From NCBI RefSeq assembly GCF_944384765.1, contig NZ_CALWUM010000002.1, forward strand, positions 124,001 to 188,000: a DNA stretch of 64,000 nucleotides. Reading direction: 5' to 3'. The DNA comes from an uncultured Agathobaculum sp. (GTDB taxonomy: Bacteria; Bacillota; Clostridia; Oscillospirales; Butyricicoccaceae). Under the pieces are notes generated by a model that had not been told where the DNA came from, did no database searches, and worked only from the letters and a program-made list of their open reading frames with translations. The position numbers were made by a program, and so were the translations under genes. This document shows positions 1-9,635 of the stretch, in pieces. Every line of letters starts with the position of its first letter. Positions within the stretch are counted from its first letter, which is position 1.

Positions 1-480
<480 letters not shown>

Positions 481-481
481 C

Positions 482-769
482 ATGGCAATTTCGCGCAAAG
501 AAATTGAACACATCGCGTCCCTTGCGCGTCTGGACTCGACGGGCGGCATTTTCGACCGCCTGGCGGACGACATGCAGGACATCGTCGGCATGGTCGACAA
601 GCTCGCAGAGCTCGATCTGGGCGACATCACGGACGTGATCAACACCGAGCGCAAAAACGCGTTCCACGAGGACGTGGTCATTCAGGAATACACCCCGGAC
701 GAGCTCATCGAGCCCAACGCGCCGGACTTTCAGGCAGGCGGCGTAGCCGTGCCGCGTGTGGTCGAGTAA
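482..769 (+). CDS. gatC: Asp/Glu-tRNA amidotransferase subunit C
   Basis: A 95-residue protein matching GatC in length and pattern: N-terminal EIEHIASLARL and a C-terminal FHEDVV...APDFQAGGVAVPRVVE tail. GatC is the small belt subunit that wraps GatA and GatB in the amidotransferase converting Glu-tRNA(Gln) and/or Asp-tRNA(Asn) to the amide form. The start ATG follows the ribosome site AGGAGG that lies inside the end of ligA. It is followed 16 bases later by gatA in the usual C-A-B order. A complete glnS is present at 25.6 kb, so here the complex is more likely needed for Asn-tRNA (inference). Confidence 0.95.
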   Translation: MAISRKEIEHIASLARLDSTGGIFDRLADDMQDIVGMVDKLAELDLGDITDVINTERKNAFHEDVVIQEYTPDELIEPNAPDFQAGGVAVPRVVE

Positions 770-785
770 AAGGGAGGACAGAGAA

Positions 786-2255
786 ATGGCACTTTATGAA
801 AAAACAGCGGCCGAGCTGTCCGAACTGCTCGCCAACAAGGAGATTTCCGCGGTCGAGCTGGCAAAGGACGTATTTGCCCGCACGGCGGCGGTTGAGGACA
901 AGGTGCAGGGCTATGTGACCCTGACCGAAGAAGCGGCGCTCCAGCAGGCCGAAGCGGTCGACAAAAAGCGCGCCGCGGGTGAGGAACTGTCCGCGCTCGC
1001 CGGCATTCCGGTCGCGATCAAGGATAATATCTGCACGAAAGGGACGCTTACCACCTGCGCGTCCAAGATGCTCTACAACTTCAAGCCGCCGTACAATGCG
1101 ACGGTCATGGACAAGCTCGCCGCGCACGATGTGGTCGTGACCGGCAAGGCGAATATGGATGAGTTCGCAATGGGTTCTTCCTGTGAGAATTCCGCCGCGC
1201 ACCCGACCCACAACCCGCACGGCCTGACCCGTGTCCCGGGCGGCTCGTCCGGCGGTTCGGCGGCAGTCGTCGCTGCAGGCGAAGCACCGCTCGCGCTCGG
1301 CTCGGACACCGGCGGTTCGATCCGCCAGCCCGCGTCGTTCTGCGGCGTGGTCGGCCTCAAGCCGACCTACGGCGCGGTATCCCGTTACGGTCTGGTTGCG
1401 TTCGCTTCCTCGCTCGACCAGATCGGCCCGTTCGGCCGCTCGATCGAGGATGTGGCTATGCTGCTCGACGCGATCACCGGCCACGATCCGCTGCACGACT
1501 CGACCTCGGTCAAGACCCCGTTCGAGGGTTCGGTGCGCGCAAACCTCAATGCGGACGTCAAGGGCATGAAGATCGGCCTGCCGAAGGAGTATTTCGGCGC
1601 CGGTATTTCGGATGAAGTGCGCGAGAGCGTGCTGGCCGCGGCCGAGACCTATAAGAGCCTGGGCGCTGAGGTGTTTGAGATCTCGCTGCCGCTCGTCGAG
1701 TATGCGCTGCCGGTTTACTACATTCTTTCGTCCGCCGAGGCGTCGTCCAACCTGGCGCGCTTTGACGGCGTCAAGTACGGCTACCGCACCCCGAATGCGG
1801 GCGACGATGTGATTGCGCTCTATGTCAAGTCCCGTTCGGAGGGCTTTGGCGCGGAGGTGCAGCGCCGCATCATGCTGGGCACCTATGTGCTGTCCTCGGG
1901 CTATTACGATGCTTACTACAAGAAGGCGCGCGCCGCGCAGCGCAAGATCCGCGAGGAGTTTGCAAATGCGTTTGAAAAGTGCGACGTCATCTTGACCCCG
2001 GTTGCGCCGACCACAGCGTACGAGATTGGCTCCAAGACCACCAACCCGCTGGAGATGTATGCGGGCGATATCTGCACCGTATCGGTCAATATCGCGGGCC
2101 TGCCGGGCCTTGTGCAGCCCTGCGGCTTTGACGGCAATAAGATGCCTATCGGCATGCAGCTGATCGGCCCGCGCTTTGGCGAGCAGACCCTGCTGGGCGC
2201 CGGCCTTGCGTTCGAGCAGGCGTCCGGTCTGAAAAACATCGTCGCGGCACTGTAA
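786..2255 (+). CDS. gatA: Asp/Glu-tRNA amidotransferase subunit A
   Basis: A 489-residue amidase-signature protein. The Ser-cisSer-Lys catalytic set is intact: Lys79 in IPVAIKDN, Ser154 in VPGGSSGGSA and Ser178 in GSDTGGSIRQP, at the positions known for GatA. It hydrolyses glutamine and passes ammonia to the GatB active site. I chose ATG 786, which follows GGGAGG at good distance; an in-frame ATG 30 bases upstream lies within the end of gatC and lacks a ribosome site. It is the middle gene of gatCAB. Confidence 0.97.
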   Translation: MALYEKTAAELSELLANKEISAVELAKDVFARTAAVEDKVQGYVTLTEEAALQQAEAVDKKRAAGEELSALAGIPVAIKDNICTKGTLTTCASKMLYNFKPPYNATVMDKLAAHDVVVTGKANMDEFAMGSSCENSAAHPTHNPHGLTRVPGGSSGGSAAVVAAGEAPLALGSDTGGSIRQPASFCGVVGLKPTYGAVSRYGLVAFASSLDQIGPFGRSIEDVAMLLDAITGHDPLHDSTSVKTPFEGSVRANLNADVKGMKIGLPKEYFGAGISDEVRESVLAAAETYKSLGAEVFEISLPLVEYALPVYYILSSAEASSNLARFDGVKYGYRTPNAGDDVIALYVKSRSEGFGAEVQRRIMLGTYVLSSGYYDAYYKKARAAQRKIREEFANAFEKCDVILTPVAPTTAYEIGSKTTNPLEMYAGDICTVSVNIAGLPGLVQPCGFDGNKMPIGMQLIGPRFGEQTLLGAGLAFEQASGLKNIVAAL

Positions 2256-2270
2256 GGGAGGAATGGACAA

Positions 2271-3695
2271 ATGAAATATCAACCTGTCATCGGCCTTGAG
2301 GTGCACGCGGAGCTGTCCACCAAGAGCAAGATTTACTGCTCGTGCTCGACCGCGTTCGGCGCACCGATCAACACGCACACCTGCCCGGTCTGCACCGGCA
2401 TGCCGGGCGCACTGCCCGTGCTCAACAAGCAGGTCGTGCACTATGCAGCCAAAATGGGCCTGGCCACCGGCTGTACCATCAACCGCCTGTGCAAGGCGGA
2501 CCGCAAGAATTACTTTTACCCCGACCTGCCCAAGGCATATCAGATCTCGCAGTTCGATGTGCCGATCTGTGAAAACGGCGAGGTATTCTTCTATGTCGAC
2601 GGCGAGAAAAAGTCCTGCCGTCTGGAGCGCATCCACTTTGAGGAGGATGCGGGCAAACTGCTGCACGACGAGATCGACGGCACGGTCGTCGACTTCAACC
2701 GATGCGGCGTGCCGCTGATCGAAATGGTCACCAAACCCGACCTGCACTCCTCGGCTGAGGCCAAGGAGTTCCTCGAAATGATCAAGACCACGCTGTCCTA
2801 TCTTGACATCTGCGACTGCAAGATGGAGGAGGGCTCGATCCGCTGCGACGTCAACGTCTCCATCCGTCCGGAGGGCTCGGAGGAGCTGGGTACCCGCGTG
2901 GAGATGAAGAACATCAACACGTTTTCGGGCGCGGTGCGCGCGATCGATTATGAGGTCGCCCGCCAAATCGAGGTCGTGGAGAACGGCGGCGAGATCCAGC
3001 AGGAGACCCGCCGCTGGGACGACGTCAAGCTCAAGAACACGGTCATGCGCACCAAGGAGGACGCGCAGGATTACCGCTACTTCCCGGACCCGGATCTGAT
3101 CGCGGTCGAGATCGACGACGAGTGGATGCACAAGATCGAGAGCGAGATTCCCGAGCTGCCGATTGCGCGCTATGAGCGCTATCTGAACGAGTACGGTATG
3201 ACCGCGATGGAGGCGCGCCAGATTTCGGACAGCTTTGCCAAGGCCGAGCTGCTCGACGCGGCGGCAAAGCAGGTCAAGCCCAAGGCGGCGGCCAACTGGA
3301 TTCTGTCCGACATCTCCAAGTACCTCAACGACAAGGGCGTGGATCTGCCCGACACCAAGCTGACCGCGGACAAGCTGGTCGATCTGGTAAAGCTCATCGA
3401 AGCGGGCACGATCTCGGGCGCGGCCGGCAAAAAGGTGCTGCCTGCGATGTTCGAGACCGACGAGACTGTCGAGGCGATCGTGGAGCGTATGGGCCTCAAG
3501 CAGGTGTCCGACGAGGGCGCGATCCTCGCCATCGTGCAGGAGGTCATTGCGAAGAACGAAAAGGCGGTTGCGGACTTCAAGGCGGGCAAGAATGTCACCG
3601 GCTTCCTCGTGGGCCAGTGCATGAAGGCCTCCAAGGGCCAGGGCAACCCCAAGGTGATCAACAAGCTGATTGCACAGGAGCTGGCCAAGCTGTAA
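2271..3695 (+). CDS. gatB: Asp/Glu-tRNA amidotransferase subunit B
   Basis: A 474-residue GatB. The N-terminal catalytic part (residues 1-~290) begins YQPVIGLEVHAEL and has the zinc-type cysteines of SCSTAFG...NTHTCPVCTGMPG plus KADRKNYFYPDLPKAYQISQ. The C-terminal part is the helical and YqeY-like tRNA-binding region (AANWILSDISKYLN, ending VGQCMKASKGQGNPKVINKLIAQEL). GatB phosphorylates the aminoacyl side chain on the tRNA and amidates it with ammonia from GatA. ATG 2271 follows GGGAGGA. The operon ends at the hairpin 35 bases downstream. Confidence 0.97.
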   Translation: MKYQPVIGLEVHAELSTKSKIYCSCSTAFGAPINTHTCPVCTGMPGALPVLNKQVVHYAAKMGLATGCTINRLCKADRKNYFYPDLPKAYQISQFDVPICENGEVFFYVDGEKKSCRLERIHFEEDAGKLLHDEIDGTVVDFNRCGVPLIEMVTKPDLHSSAEAKEFLEMIKTTLSYLDICDCKMEEGSIRCDVNVSIRPEGSEELGTRVEMKNINTFSGAVRAIDYEVARQIEVVENGGEIQQETRRWDDVKLKNTVMRTKEDAQDYRYFPDPDLIAVEIDDEWMHKIESEIPELPIARYERYLNEYGMTAMEARQISDSFAKAELLDAAAKQVKPKAAANWILSDISKYLNDKGVDLPDTKLTADKLVDLVKLIEAGTISGAAGKKVLPAMFETDETVEAIVERMGLKQVSDEGAILAIVQEVIAKNEKAVADFKAGKNVTGFLVGQCMKASKGQGNPKVINKLIAQELAKL

Positions 3696-3730
3696 GGTGC
3701 GGCAGCCTGTCACAGACAAACAATCAGGCA

Positions 3731-3759
3731 AAAGGGACGGAGTACTTCCGTCCCTTTTT
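3731..3759 (+). terminator. Intrinsic terminator of gatCAB
   Basis: Stem GGGACGGA paired with TTCCGTCCC around a short GTAC loop, followed directly by TTTTT. It lies 35 bases after the gatB stop. Confidence 0.85.
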
Positions 3760-3781
3760 ACAGCCAAAGCCTAAAATTTAC

Positions 3782-3812
3782 TTGACGGAATACTCCCTTG
3801 CGGGAGTATGAT
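3782..3812 (+). promoter_or_regulatory. MerR-type promoter with operator between -35 and -10
   Basis: The -35 TTGACG (3782-3787) and -10 TATGAT (3807-3812) are 19 bases apart, too long for ordinary sigma-A use. The spacer and the start of the -10 hold a perfect inverted repeat ATACTCCC-TTGC-GGGAGTAT (3790-3809). A long spacer with a centred dyad is the signature of promoters twisted open by MerR-family activators. It drives the DUF362 gene at 3858. No merR gene is in the window, so the regulator must be encoded elsewhere (inference). Confidence 0.7.
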
Positions 3813-3857
3813 ATAAATGTAGGAAAATCATTTTGGACTGATATGAGGAGGATGACC

Positions 3858-4859
3858 ATGTCTCAGCAAAATCCGGTTCCGGGCAAAAACGGGGATCATT
3901 ATGTGCCCTATGCAGAGCGCACCGGGGAAATGTCCACGGTATTTTTCACGCGCGATCTGTCGGCAGAGGGGCTTCGGCGCATTTTCAGCCGCGTAGGCGG
4001 CTGCCTGACCGGCAAAACCGGCATCAAGCTGCACACCGGCGAGCCGCACGGCCCGAATATTATCCCGCGGCCGTGGGTGGAAGCGCTGGTGAAAAACGAC
4101 CTGCCGGGCGCCAGCATTGTCGAGACCAACACCTATTACGACGGCGACCGCTACACCACCGCCCAGCACCGCAAAACGCTCGAGGTAAACGGCTGGACGT
4201 TCTGCCCGGTGGACATTATGGACGAGGACGGCACGGTGGCGCTGCCGGTTAAGGGCGGCAAGTGGTTTGACGAGATGCACATGGGTAAAAATATCGTCAA
4301 TTACGACTCGCTTTTCGTACTGACCCACTTCAAAGGCCACATGATGGGCGGCTTTGGTGGCTCAAACAAAAACATCGGCATTGGCTGCGCGGATGGGCGC
4401 ATCGGCAAAGCGGCAATCCACACGGTGCCCGGCTCGGACAACCTGTGGAGCATTGCGCAGGAAGAACTGATGGAGCGCATGACCGAATCGGCCAAGGCGG
4501 TTGTCGATCACTTTGGCGAGCACATCTGCTTTGTCAATGTGCTGCGCAATATGTCGGTTTCGTGCGACTGTGAGGGCGTTGCGGCACAGCCGGTTGTGAC
4601 GCCGAATATCGGTATTCTTGCCTCGCGGGATATCCTGGCGATCGACCAGGCGTCGGTCGATCTGGTCTATGCGCTTAAGGAAGAGGACCGTCATGCGCTG
4701 GTCGAGCGCATGGAGACCCGGCACGGCCTGCGCCAGCTGAGCTATATGAAGGAGCTGGGTATGGGAAACGACCGGTATCACCTAATCGACATTGACAACG
4801 GCGATGCTGAGATCAGCACGCAGGAAGCGGTCAAGGACGTTGTTCCCTTTGCCGGGTAA
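3858..4859 (+). CDS. DUF362 domain protein
   Basis: A 333-residue cytoplasmic protein with DUF362 character: KTGIKLHTGEPHG near the N-terminus, GASIVETNTYYDGDR, LTHFKGHMMGGFGGSNKNIGIGCADGRIGK in the middle, and ASRDILAIDQASVDLV near the end. DUF362 proteins often accompany iron-sulfur or redox functions; there is no ferredoxin domain here, but isolated cysteines occur (IGCADG, VSCDCEG). The exact reaction is not known to me. I chose ATG 3858, six bases after AGGAGG; the longer frame from 3798 would start inside the promoter. It is a single-gene unit under a MerR-type promoter, so it probably answers a stress or redox signal. Confidence 0.85.
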   Translation: MSQQNPVPGKNGDHYVPYAERTGEMSTVFFTRDLSAEGLRRIFSRVGGCLTGKTGIKLHTGEPHGPNIIPRPWVEALVKNDLPGASIVETNTYYDGDRYTTAQHRKTLEVNGWTFCPVDIMDEDGTVALPVKGGKWFDEMHMGKNIVNYDSLFVLTHFKGHMMGGFGGSNKNIGIGCADGRIGKAAIHTVPGSDNLWSIAQEELMERMTESAKAVVDHFGEHICFVNVLRNMSVSCDCEGVAAQPVVTPNIGILASRDILAIDQASVDLVYALKEEDRHALVERMETRHGLRQLSYMKELGMGNDRYHLIDIDNGDAEISTQEAVKDVVPFAG

Positions 4860-4876
4860 GAAATAGATAAAACAGA

Positions 4877-4912
4877 ACAGCGCCCCGGGGAATTTTATCC
4901 CTGAGGCGCTGT
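4877..4912. terminator. Convergent hairpin between DUF362 gene and comF
   Basis: Arms ACAGCGCC and GGCGCTGT with an inner GGGGA/TCCC pairing. The minus-strand side is followed by a moderately T-rich stretch, so it can serve comF and probably both converging genes. Confidence 0.6.
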
Positions 4913-4967
4913 GCCGTCTCCAGCTGTATGGCCTGCGCGGCAGAAAAGTATCACGCGCAGAAAGAAG

Positions 4968-5618
4968 TTAGTGGTGCGGTGTGCGCGTTGGTGCAAGTAG
5001 ATAGACGTGCGCAGCACCCATTTGACGCAGCAGACCGGCTGCAGCGGAAGCAGAGGCACCGGTCGTGATGATATCGTCCACAAGCACGACCGAGCGGCCG
5101 GACAGGTCGGCCTTCTCCATCGGCAGCAGCGCCCGTGCGGCGTTTTTCTGTCGTGCGGCGAAATCCTTCTGCTCGGATTGCTTGGGTGTAAACGGCCGCT
5201 TGCGCAGTGTTGCCTGACAGGGCAGGCCAAGCGCCTTCGCAATTGGCTTGGCAAGCAGCTCGGCCTGGTTGTAGCCGCGCTCGTGTCGTCGGGCGAAACC
5301 AATCGGCATAAAGGTGATCAGATCGGGCTGCCAGTCCTCCAGATGTCCGGCCAGCAGGGGAAGGGCCTGCGCGGCGAACCAGTCCGCATAGTGCTGCTTG
5401 TGGTGGAATTTGAACCGCCGCATGGCCTGCTTGACCTTGCCGGTGTAATACAGCGCCGCGGCGCAGCCATCCATACCCGGCACGCGAATGGTTTCCATGC
5501 ACCGGTACTGCGCCCGCACCTCACGCGCACAGTCTGCGCAGATCATCGCGCGGCGGCCGTCCTCCGCCGGGATCGGTTCACCGCACAGCACACAGTTGCG
5601 CATAAACAGAACACCCAT
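4968..5618 (-). CDS. comF: ComF family phosphoribosyltransferase-like protein
   Basis: A 216-residue ComF/GntX-type protein. The N-terminus has a zinc-finger-like pair of CxxC motifs (CVLCGEP, CADCARE). The C-terminal half is a type I phosphoribosyltransferase fold ending with the PRPP-binding loop VVLVDDIITTGAS. ComF-like proteins take part in DNA uptake in competent bacteria; no other com genes lie nearby, so a competence role is inferred from family only. ATG 5618 is eight bases after GGAAGGGG; an upstream TTG would overlap that ribosome site. It is a single minus-strand gene separated from dapL by a terminator and a hairpin repeat. Confidence 0.88.
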   Translation of the reverse strand: MGVLFMRNCVLCGEPIPAEDGRRAMICADCAREVRAQYRCMETIRVPGMDGCAAALYYTGKVKQAMRRFKFHHKQHYADWFAAQALPLLAGHLEDWQPDLITFMPIGFARRHERGYNQAELLAKPIAKALGLPCQATLRKRPFTPKQSEQKDFAARQKNAARALLPMEKADLSGRSVVLVDDIITTGASASAAAGLLRQMGAAHVYLLAPTRTPHH

Positions 5619-5637
5619 GAGATACACCCCTTCCAAC

Positions 5638-5664
5638 AAAAAACGGCCGCTGCTGCGGCCGTTT
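5638..5664 (-). terminator. Terminator downstream of dapL
   Basis: Perfect 10-bp stem AAACGGCCGC/GCGGCCGTTT with a 4-base loop and a run of six T on the minus strand. It closes the dapF-pyrG-dapL transcript just before comF; the plus side is also T-rich. Confidence 0.75.
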
Positions 5665-5700
5665 TTCTCTTTTTATTGCGCCGCAGCGCCATGCAATCAG

Positions 5701-5821
5701 ACCATTACAGCACGCTGTAATGGTTGTAAAAAGTTTCGCTTGTCGGAACTTTTTGCAGCTTTGGATGCATCCGCGCCCTGTGCGGTGCATCCGCTTCGAC
5801 CGGAACCGCGGTTTCGGTCGA
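5701..5821 (-). repeat. Hairpin-array repeat, copy A (after dapL)
   Basis: Four consecutive hairpins start right after the dapL stop. In the dapL direction they are: H1 5796-5821 (arms begin TCGACCG); H2 5763-5792 (GGATGCA/TGCATCC with an inner CCGC/GCGG and one unpaired A); H3 5728-5754 (AAAAAGTTCCG/CGAAACTTTTT); H4 5701-5724 (ACCATTACAG/CTGTAATGGT). The same order and design occur after rplI at 60869. H1 and H3 pair better (G-U instead of A-C) on the strand opposite dapL. Confidence 0.7.
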
Positions 5822-5826
5822 GGGCT

Positions 5827-7005
5827 TTAGCCCAGCAGCTTCTTCAGGCGCTCGGCTGCCTCCAGCGTGCGCTGCTGGTCGCCGAACGCGGTCAGGCGGA
5901 AGAAGCCTTCACCGTTCTTGCCGAAGCCCTCGCCCGGGGTGCCGACAACGTGCGCGTTCTCGAGCAGGTAGTCGAAGAACTCCCACGAGCCCATGCCGTT
6001 CGGGCACTTGAGCCACAGATACGGGCTGGACTTGCCGCCAGTGTACCAGATGCCGAGCGAATCCAGCGTCTCGGCGAGCACTTTGGCGTTCTGCTTGTAG
6101 TAGCCGAGGGTTTCCTTGATCTGCTTCATGCCTTCATCGGTAAAGCAAGCCGCTGCGCCCTTCTGCACGATATAGGGCACGCCGTTGAACTTGGTGGTCT
6201 GGCGGCGCAGCCACATCTTGTTGAGCTTGCCGTCCATCAGCGCCTGCGGGACGACCGTCCAGCCGCAGCGCGTGCCGGTGAAGCCCGCCATCTTGGAGAA
6301 CGAGCAGAACTCGATCGCGCAGGTCTTGGCACCCTCGATCTCATAGATCGAACGGGGCAGGTTCTCGTCCTCAATGAAGCACTCGTAGGCCGCGTCGAAC
6401 AGGATGACCGCGCTGTTGGCATTGGCGTAGTCCACCCAGGCCTTGAGGCCCGCACGGTCATACGCCGCGCCGGTCGGGTTGTTGGGCGAGCAGATATAGA
6501 TGATGTCCGCCTTGACGGATGCATCCGGCAGGGGCAGGAAGCCGTTGGACTCATTCGCGTCCATGAACACGACCTTGCGGCCCGCCATGACGTTGGTGTC
6601 CACATAAACCGGATAAACCGGGTCCGGGATCAGCACGGTGTTGTCCGCACCGAAGATGTCGAGGATGTTGCCGAGGTCGCTCTTGGCGCCGTCCGAGATG
6701 AAGATCTCGTTGGTGTCCAGGTTGACGCCGTGCGTATTCTTATAGTAGCCGACCAGCGCCTCGTGCAGGAAGCCATAGCCCTGCTCGTCGCCATAGCCAT
6801 GGAAGGTCTCCTGCTTAGCCTGATCCTCAACCGCCGCGTGCAGCGCGTCGATGACTGCCGGCACGAGCGGACGGGTCACGTCGCCAATACCCAGGCGGAT
6901 GATGTCCGCGTCCGGGTGCGCCGCCGAATACTCGTTTACCTTGCGGGCAATGGTGGAGAACAGATAGCTCTGCTCAAGGTTGTCATAGTTCTTATTGATC
7001 TGCAT
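5827..7005 (-). CDS. dapL: LL-diaminopimelate aminotransferase
   Basis: A 392-residue fold-type I PLP aminotransferase with the DapL signature: [38 protein letters not shown], and the PLP lysine at Lys238 in [15 protein letters not shown]. It converts tetrahydrodipicolinate directly to LL-diaminopimelate in one step, giving the lysine and peptidoglycan precursor without acylated intermediates. ATG 7005 follows AAAGGAG; the start overlaps the end of pyrG by 14 bases. With dapF two genes upstream, the two consecutive diaminopimelate steps (DapL then DapF) flank CTP synthase in one transcript. Confidence 0.96.
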   Translation of the reverse strand: MQINKNYDNLEQSYLFSTIARKVNEYSAAHPDADIIRLGIGDVTRPLVPAVIDALHAAVEDQAKQETFHGYGDEQGYGFLHEALVGYYKNTHGVNLDTNEIFISDGAKSDLGNILDIFGADNTVLIPDPVYPVYVDTNVMAGRKVVFMDANESNGFLPLPDASVKADIIYICSPNNPTGAAYDRAGLKAWVDYANANSAVILFDAAYECFIEDENLPRSIYEIEGAKTCAIEFCSFSKMAGFTGTRCGWTVVPQALMDGKLNKMWLRRQTTKFNGVPYIVQKGAAACFTDEGMKQIKETLGYYKQNAKVLAETLDSLGIWYTGGKSSPYLWLKCPNGMGSWEFFDYLLENAHVVGTPGEGFGKNGEGFFRLTAFGDQQRTLEAAERLKKLLG

Positions 7006-8608
7006 GGTCTTTGCTCCTTTTCAGCGATGCTGCAACAAACGCCTTGAACAGCGGATGTGCGCGGTTGGGACGGGACTTGAACTCGGGGTGGAACTGCACG
7101 CCGATGTAGAACGGATGGTTCGGGATCTCGACGGTTTCCACCAGCTCGCCCGTGGGGGAAGTACCCGTGATCAGCATGCCCTTGCTTTCAATCTGCTCAC
7201 GGAAATTGTTGTTGAACTCATAGCGGTGGCGGTGACGCTCGGAGATCATCTCCGCGCCATAGGCGCTCGCCATGATGGTATTCGGGCGGATCTTGCAGGG
7301 ATATGCGCCCAGACGCATGGTGCCGCCCTTTTTGGAAATGCCCTGCTGGCTTTCCATCAGGTCGATGACCGGATGGGTGGAATCCGGATCAAACTCGGAG
7401 GAGTTTGCATCCTCAAAGCCGAGCACATTGCGCGCATAGCTCATGACCGCGATCTGCATACCCAGGCAGATGCCGAAGTAGGGGATGCCCTGCACGCGGG
7501 CGTAATTTGCCGCGCAGATCATGCCCTCCACGCCGCGGGGGCCGAAGCCGCCGGGCAGGATGATGCCGTCGACCTCGCCAAGCAGCTTGTCTGCGGTCGA
7601 GTCGTTGATCTCCTCGGAGTCCACCCAGTCGATGTCGACAAAGCAGCCGTTTTCATAGCCGCCGTGCTGCAGCGCCTCGGCAACCGAGAGGTAAGCATCG
7701 TGCAGGCGGACATATTTGCCGACCAGCGCGATTTTGACGTGCTCCTTGCGGGCCGCGATGCGCTCGAGCATGGCGACCCAGTCGCTCATGTCGCCCTTGG
7801 GCGCGCCGATGGACAGCTCGCGGCACACGATGTCGGACAGGTGGCTCTCCTCGAGCATCATGGGCGCCTGATATAGCACGGGCAGGGTGCGGTTCTCGAT
7901 GACGCAGTCCGGCTGGACCGTGCAGAACATCGAGATCTTGCGCTTGATGTCGTCGTCAAGCGGCTGGTCGACGCGCGCGACGATGATGTCCGGGCTGATA
8001 CCCAGGCCGCGCAGCTCCTTGACCGAGTGCTGGGTGGGCTTGCTCTTGGGCTCGTTCGAACCAGAGATGAACGGCACGAGCGTCACATGGATGAACAGGC
8101 AGTTGCGCCGGCCGACCTCGGCCGCCACCTGACGGATGGCCTCGAGGAAGGGCTGGGACTCAATGTCACCCGTCGTGCCGCCGATCTCGGTGATGACCAC
8201 ATCCGCCGAGGTCTTTTTGCCGACCGAGTAGATGAACGACTTGATCTCGTTGGTGATATGCGGGATAACCTGCACGGTCTCGCCCAGGTATTCGCCCGCG
8301 CGCTCCTTGTTGAGCACGTTCCAGTAGACCTTGCCGGTCGTCAGGTTGGAGAACTTGTTCAGGTCCTCATCGATAAAACGCTCGTAATGGCCGAGGTCGA
8401 GGTCGGTCTCCGCACCGTCGTCCGTGACGTAGACCTCGCCGTGCTGGAACGGGCTCATCGTGCCCGGGTCCACGTTGATATAGGGGTCGAGCTTTTGCGC
8501 CGCCACCTTGAGGCCGCGGCTTTTGAGCAGACGGCCGAGCGAGGCCGCAGTGATGCCCTTACCCAGGCCGGAAACCACGCCGCCGGTTACGAAAATGTAC
8601 TTTGTCAT
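6992..8608 (-). CDS. pyrG: CTP synthase
   Basis: A 538-residue CTP synthase. The N-terminal synthetase domain starts [18 protein letters not shown] and holds the UTP/CTP-binding region. The C-terminal class I glutamine amidotransferase has the nucleophile Cys381 in FGICLGMQ and a late HPEF motif. It aminates UTP to CTP with ATP and glutamine. Its ATG overlaps the dapF stop by four bases (ATGA), and its end overlaps dapL, so expression is probably translationally coupled. Firmicute pyrG genes are often controlled by a leader attenuator; a terminator-like hairpin is present upstream of dapF. Confidence 0.97.
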   Translation of the reverse strand: MTKYIFVTGGVVSGLGKGITAASLGRLLKSRGLKVAAQKLDPYINVDPGTMSPFQHGEVYVTDDGAETDLDLGHYERFIDEDLNKFSNLTTGKVYWNVLNKERAGEYLGETVQVIPHITNEIKSFIYSVGKKTSADVVITEIGGTTGDIESQPFLEAIRQVAAEVGRRNCLFIHVTLVPFISGSNEPKSKPTQHSVKELRGLGISPDIIVARVDQPLDDDIKRKISMFCTVQPDCVIENRTLPVLYQAPMMLEESHLSDIVCRELSIGAPKGDMSDWVAMLERIAARKEHVKIALVGKYVRLHDAYLSVAEALQHGGYENGCFVDIDWVDSEEINDSTADKLLGEVDGIILPGGFGPRGVEGMICAANYARVQGIPYFGICLGMQIAVMSYARNVLGFEDANSSEFDPDSTHPVIDLMESQQGISKKGGTMRLGAYPCKIRPNTIMASAYGAEMISERHRHRYEFNNNFREQIESKGMLITGTSPTGELVETVEIPNHPFYIGVQFHPEFKSRPNRAHPLFKAFVAASLKRSKDHADQ

Positions 8609-9450
8609 ATCTCGATCTCCCCCTTGAATACAGTTGTTGCCGCGCCCGTCATGAACACGGTCTCATCGGTGTAGCGCACGGTCAGGTCGCCGCCGCGCAG
8701 GTGTACGGTGATATCCTCGTTCTTGTTTGCACGCCCGGTCAGGCAGGCGGCAACGCCTACCGCGCAGGCGCCTGTGCCGCAGGCCCAGGTTTCGCCCGAG
8801 CCGCGCTCCCATACGCGCATTTTCAGGCTGCCGTCCGGCAGGACGTTGACAAACTCGGTGTTGATGCGCTCCGGAAACAATGGATGGTGCTCGAACTTGG
8901 GACCGGTGCGCGTCAGGTCGAGCGCATCGATATCCTCATTCAAAAATACAACGCAGTGCGGGTTGCCCATGGAGACGCAGGTGATGTGATAGACCTTTTC
9001 GTCCACCACAAGCGGCGCGCCGATCACGCAGTCGCCCTCCAGCGCGACCGGGATGTCCGCCGGCTTGAGGATGGCAGCGCCCATGTCCACGCGTGCGGAT
9101 TGCATCTTGCCGTCTTTTACCGTCAGCTCCAGGGTTTTGATGCCCGAGAGCGTGTCCACTGTGATGGTGGTGCGGCCGTCCGTCATGCCGTTGTCGTACA
9201 GGTATTTACCCACGCAGCGGATGCCGTTGCCGCACATTTTACCCTCCGAACCGTCGGCGTTAAAAATGCGCATCTGCGCATCCGCCTTGTCCGAAGGGGA
9301 GATCAGAATGATGCCGTCGCCGCCGATGCCGAAATGCGGCTCGCTCAGCCGGACCGAAAGTTCCTCGGGATTGGGGACCGTCTGGTCAAAACAGTTGAAA
9401 TAGATGTAGTTGTTGCCGCAGCCGTGCATCTTGGTGAAGGACAGCTTCAC
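8605..9450 (-). CDS. dapF: Diaminopimelate epimerase
   Basis: A 281-residue DapF. The two catalytic cysteines are present: Cys73 in KMCGNGIRC and Cys224 in TWACGTGAC, and the N-terminus [16 protein letters not shown] is typical. It epimerises LL- to meso-diaminopimelate. The start is GTG 9450, placed six bases after AAGGAGGG; the longer frame from 9537 would read through the leader hairpin. It is first in the dapF-pyrG-dapL operon. Confidence 0.96.
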   Translation of the reverse strand: MKLSFTKMHGCGNNYIYFNCFDQTVPNPEELSVRLSEPHFGIGGDGIILISPSDKADAQMRIFNADGSEGKMCGNGIRCVGKYLYDNGMTDGRTTITVDTLSGIKTLELTVKDGKMQSARVDMGAAILKPADIPVALEGDCVIGAPLVVDEKVYHITCVSMGNPHCVVFLNEDIDALDLTRTGPKFEHHPLFPERINTEFVNVLPDGSLKMRVWERGSGETWACGTGACAVGVAACLTGRANKNEDITVHLRGGDLTVRYTDETVFMTGAATTVFKGEIEI

Positions 9451-9474
9451 GCGGTTTCCCTCCTTGAAATAAAC

Positions 9475-9533
9475 AAAAAATGGTATATGAGCGGGGGTTT
9501 TGACAGACCTACGCTCATATACCACATAGTATA
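9475..9533 (-). promoter_or_regulatory. Leader promoter and terminator-like hairpin before dapF
   Basis: On the minus strand an extended -10 TGATATACT (TATACT at 9533-9528) is followed at once by a perfect 13-bp stem TGGTATATGAGCG/CGCTCATATACCA (9512-9524 with 9481-9493), an 18-base loop, and TTTTTTG. This is a complete intrinsic terminator shape between the likely promoter and the dapF ribosome site, so it may work as an attenuator. The loop ends in a run of C next to the 3' arm. The -35 is weak and the transcription start is not certain; read-through from the operon upstream is the alternative. Confidence 0.5.
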
Positions 9534-9574
9534 TCATATTTCCGCGGAAATTGCTCTACTCAATTCAAAAAAAG

Positions 9575-9602
9575 AGGAAAAATTTTGCCGCGGCAGGCCG
9601 CG
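9575..9602 (-). terminator. Possible weak terminator after the ANTAR gene
   Basis: Short GC stem CGCGG/CCGCG with a 4-base loop (9589-9602), followed on the minus strand by GCAAAATTTTT. The T run is offset from the stem, so this is only a candidate end for the seven-gene nitrogen operon. Confidence 0.35.
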
Positions 9603-9635
9603 TTCCTTGGGCGGTATCGCACAAAACGCAGGGTT

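Noticed and set aside
705..3767. A 1020-codon open frame on the minus strand opposite gatCAB
   Set aside because: It is an artefact of GC-rich codon use opposite well-identified genes; it matches no family pattern and has no ribosome site. The same holds for other long opposite-strand frames, for example those opposite glnN, glnS, the ATPase and dnaB.
3798..3857. Longer start for the DUF362 protein
   Set aside because: It lies within the promoter dyad and has no ribosome site, while ATG 3858 has AGGAGG at ideal spacing.
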